From an uncultured Actinomyces sp. (GTDB lineage Bacteria > Actinomycetota > Actinomycetes > Actinomycetales > Actinomycetaceae): a stretch of 7,977 bases of DNA. The first letter of the stretch is position 1. Each line of letters begins with the position of its first letter. Where the stretch lies: NCBI GenBank assembly GCA_937926195.1, contig CALEXZ010000068.1:1-7977 (forward strand), written 5' to 3'. The notes under the pieces are model-generated. The model was not told the DNA's origin, ran no database searches, and saw nothing but the letters and a program-made list of their open reading frames with translations. The translations under genes were made by a program, and so were the position numbers. This document shows, one piece after another, positions 5,756 through 7,977 of this stretch.

Positions 5756-7000
5756 TTGGGGAGCCGTAGCGCAAGCAGCTCGCCGGGCATACTCCTGCGG
5801 GCCGCGGGAGCGTCCTTCGTCGTCGCCGGGTTCCTCGGCAGGCTGCCTGCGGCCATGAACCAGCTCGGTCTGCTGCTCATCGTCTCAGCCCAGGGCCGGG
5901 GACTCGCCCTCGCCGGGTCCGCCGTGGCGGCCGTCGGCGTCGGTGCCGCGGTGAGCGCCCCCGTCGTCGGGCGCCTCATCGACCGCTTCGGCCCCGTCCG
6001 GGTCCTGTGCGCCGCCATGCTCCTGCAGGTCACGGGGCTGGCGGGCGTGCTCGTGGCGCTCCGCCAGGGCTGGTCCGGTCCCGTGGTCCTCGCCTGCGCG
6101 GCCCTCGTCGGGCTCGCCAACCCGCAGACCGGTTCCGTCACCCGCGCCATCTGGTCCGCCCTGTCGAGGCGTGAGAAGGACCCGGGCCGGGGCCTGCAGA
6201 TCGTCCGCGGCGGCCTGGGCCTGGAGTCCGCCGCCGACGAGGTGAGCTTCGTCGTCGGCCCTGTGAGCGTGGGCGCCCTCGTCACGCTCCTGGGCGGCAT
6301 GGGCGCCACCGTGGCGCTGGCCGTCACCACGGTCGTGGGGGAGGGGATGCTCGTCGCCTGGCTCGCACGCCACCCCGGGATGCTGACCTCAGCCGGGCGT
6401 CCCGACCCCGCTGGCGCCCCGGCCGCAAAGGCCCCCGTCGAGAAGACCCCGGCCCCCGCCACCGCGTGGGGGAGCCTGGCCCCCATCTTGCTGGCGATCG
6501 TCGCGGTCGGTGCCGTCTTCGGCACCACCCAGACCGCGCTCACCGCCGTGCACACCGCCCACGGCACACCGGGGCTCACCGGACCCGTCTACGGCGCCAT
6601 GGGCGTCACCAGCGCTCTCGCGGGCCTGGTGTCTCCGGCGCTGCGCGACAGCCCCGGGACGAAGGTGACCGTCGGCGGCCTCTTCGTCGTGCTCAGCTCC
6701 AGCGTCCTCATGACGGTCCCGAGCACGCCGGTCACCGTGGCGGTCATCCTCCTCATGGGTGCCGGCGTCGGCACCGCGCTCGTCACCGCCTACACCCTCC
6801 TGGAGGCGCAGGCGGTCGACGGGCGTCTCACCAGCCTCATGACCTACGGGGCGACCGCCACGGTCCTCGGGGTCTCCGTGGCGAGCGTCCTCACCGGCCT
6901 GGTGGGGGAGAACCTCCACATGGGCAACGCCCCGGGCGTCGCCGCCGGTCTCGTGCTCGTGGGCCTGGGCGGCCGCATGCTGCTGCTCAGGCGCGGTTGA
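5756..7000 (+). CDS. MFS transporter
   Basis: A 414-residue polytopic protein with the major facilitator layout: about six hydrophobic segments, a charged Pro/Ala-rich central cytoplasmic loop at about 205-238, then about six more. The motif A loop VGRLIDRFGPVRVL (71-84) lies between TM2 and TM3, as expected. TM1 contains AGFLGRLPAAMNQLGLLLIVSAQ (24-46), as in a group of actinobacterial MFS proteins of unknown substrate. The start is uncertain. Homology-like sequence begins before the first in-frame ATG (codon 34), and the only plausible upstream initiator is the TTG at 5756, which lacks a Shine-Dalgarno site. It sits three bases after, and in the same frame as, the pyrD stop, so it is probably translated by reinitiation. 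The 3' end overlaps the convergent aldo/keto reductase gene by 14 bp. The substrate cannot be named. Confidence 0.85.
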   Translation: MGSRSASSSPGILLRAAGASFVVAGFLGRLPAAMNQLGLLLIVSAQGRGLALAGSAVAAVGVGAAVSAPVVGRLIDRFGPVRVLCAAMLLQVTGLAGVLVALRQGWSGPVVLACAALVGLANPQTGSVTRAIWSALSRREKDPGRGLQIVRGGLGLESAADEVSFVVGPVSVGALVTLLGGMGATVALAVTTVVGEGMLVAWLARHPGMLTSAGRPDPAGAPAAKAPVEKTPAPATAWGSLAPILLAIVAVGAVFGTTQTALTAVHTAHGTPGLTGPVYGAMGVTSALAGLVSPALRDSPGTKVTVGGLFVVLSSSVLMTVPSTPVTVAVILLMGAGVGTALVTAYTLLEAQAVDGRLTSLMTYGATATVLGVSVASVLTGLVGENLHMGNAPGVAAGLVLVGLGGRMLLLRRG

Positions 7001-7977
7001 GCGCCTCCTGCTCGGCCTTGCGCGACGGGGAGGCGGTGAGCGACGGGTCCCGCTCGACGACGTCGCCGAGCGCGGCGTCAATGGCGTCGAGCACGTCCTG
7101 TCCCAGCACGACGCCGGAGGCCTTGACGTTCTCCACGAGCTGCTCGGGACGTGAGGCTCCCACGAGCGCGGCCGAGACGTTCGGGTTCTGCAGCACCCAG
7201 GCGAGCGCCAGCTGAGCCATGGACAGCCCCGCCTCCTCGGCGATCGGGCGCAGGCGCTGAACGGCCGCGAGCACGCGCTCGTCCATCCAGCGCGCGATCA
7301 TCTGCTTGCCGCCCTTGTCGTCGGTGGCGCGCGAGCCCTCAGGCGGCTGCGCCCCCGGCAGGTACTTGCCCGACAGCACGCCCTCGGCCATCGGGGACCA
7401 CACGACCTGCCCCATGCCGAGCTCGGCCGCGGTCGGCACGACCTCGGCCTCGATGACGCGCCACAGCATGGAGTACTGCGGCTGGTTGGACACGAGACGG
7501 AAGCCCATCTGCGTCGCCAGCACCTGTCCCGCCCTCAGCTGCGGGGCCGTCCACTCCGAGACGCCCACGTACAGCGCCTTGCCTGAGCGCACGACGTCCG
7601 CGAAGGCGCTGATCGTCTCCTCCAGAGGGGTGGAGTCGTCGAAGCGGTGGGCCTGCAGCAGGTCTACGTAGTCCGTGCCCAGGCGGCGCAGTGAGCCCTC
7701 GACGCCCCGCAGGATGTGCTTGCGTGACAGGCCCGAGTCGTTGGCGCCCTTGGCACCGACGGGGAAGTAGACCTTGGTGAAGATCTCCAGGCCGTCGCGC
7801 CGCTCGCCCTTGAGCGCCCGGCCGAGGACCTCCTCGGCGCGGGTGTTGGCGTACACGTCGGCCGTGTCGAAGCTGGTGATGCCCAGGTCCAGGGCCGTGC
7901 GCACGCACTCGATGGCGGTGTCGGCCTCCACCTGGGAGCCGTGGGTGAGCCAGTTGCCGTAGGTGATCTCCGTGACC
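6987..7977 (-). CDS. Aldo/keto reductase (partial, N-terminus off the right edge)
   Basis: Reading leftward from 7976, 329 residues are visible, starting VTEITYGNWLTHGSQ; only roughly the first ten to fifteen residues should be missing. It has the (beta/alpha)8 aldo/keto reductase pattern closest to the Kv-beta-subunit-like and YghZ-like bacterial reductases. The catalytic tetrad is present in visible numbering: D37 and Y42 in SFDTADVYAN, K68 in EIFTKVYFP and H110 in DLLQAHRFD. The C-terminal LVGASRPEQLVENVKASG segment is the usual NADPH 2'-phosphate/adenine-binding region. It should be a cytoplasmic NADPH-dependent reductase of aldehydes or ketones; the physiological substrate is unknown. 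The gene converges on the MFS gene and overlaps it by 14 bp. A GTG at 7931 is internal, not the start, since family sequence continues upstream of it. Confidence 0.93.
   Translation of the reverse strand, partial: VTEITYGNWLTHGSQVEADTAIECVRTALDLGITSFDTADVYANTRAEEVLGRALKGERRDGLEIFTKVYFPVGAKGANDSGLSRKHILRGVEGSLRRLGTDYVDLLQAHRFDDSTPLEETISAFADVVRSGKALYVGVSEWTAPQLRAGQVLATQMGFRLVSNQPQYSMLWRVIEAEVVPTAAELGMGQVVWSPMAEGVLSGKYLPGAQPPEGSRATDDKGGKQMIARWMDERVLAAVQRLRPIAEEAGLSMAQLALAWVLQNPNVSAALVGASRPEQLVENVKASGVVLGQDVLDAIDAALGDVVERDPSLTASPSRKAEQEALNRA

Noticed and set aside
5686..6579. Leftward 297-codon open frame across the MFS gene
   Set aside because: Composition (Thr/Ala/Pro/Arg-rich) and position mark it as the antisense shadow of the transporter gene.
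1..7977. Mobile elements, CRISPR array, tRNA or rRNA genes
   Set aside because: No spaced direct repeats, transposase-like reading frames, tRNA-like cloverleaf sequences or rRNA motifs were found on either strand by eye.

Overview
The window is very GC-rich (roughly 70%), densely coded, and uses GTG and TTG starts alongside ATG. One gene has a promoter geometry typical of leaderless actinobacterial mRNA. Together with the protein families present, this points to chromosomal DNA of a high-GC Actinomycetota. An Actinomyces-like organism is my impression from the protein style, not something I could test. No rRNA, tRNA, insertion sequence, integrase, phage gene or CRISPR array was seen.

Layout. 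(1) Positions 1-4629 form a leftward block. In transcription order it holds a membrane-anchored neutral zinc metallopeptidase (4629-3709), a MerR-family regulator (3677-2820), an ABC-transporter ATPase gene (2766-2112), a large ABC-2-like permease (2115-484), and a flavodoxin-like protein cut by the left window edge (434-1). (2) A 76-bp divergent intergenic region (4630-4705) separates this block from a rightward pair: pyrD, a class 2 (quinone-linked) dihydroorotate dehydrogenase (4706-5752), and an MFS transporter (5756-7000). (3) A leftward aldo/keto reductase (7977-6987), cut by the right edge, converges on the MFS gene and overlaps its 3' end by 14 bp.

The most notable observation is that the ABC ATPase gene is broken. 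It keeps its Walker A half and its C-terminal accessory domain. The segment that should carry the ABC signature, Walker B, D-loop and H-loop is missing, and the two remaining parts lie in different frames. The first frame happens to stay open through the C-terminal domain and into the permease, giving a misleading 760-codon 'fusion' ORF. The real permease start is a GTG overlapping the ATPase stop (GTGA). The regulator, a perfect 8+3+8 palindrome just ahead of the ATPase gene, and the permease all look intact, so this appears to be a recently inactivated MerR-controlled efflux operon, unless the deletion is an assembly error.

The other genes look like ordinary metabolism and housekeeping: pyrimidine synthesis (PyrD), transport (MFS) and NADPH-dependent carbonyl reduction (AKR). 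I found no convincing novel multi-gene system. The points worth a second look are the gene decay, the candidate operator, the leaderless pyrD start, and the same-frame pyrD/MFS junction separated by a single TGA.
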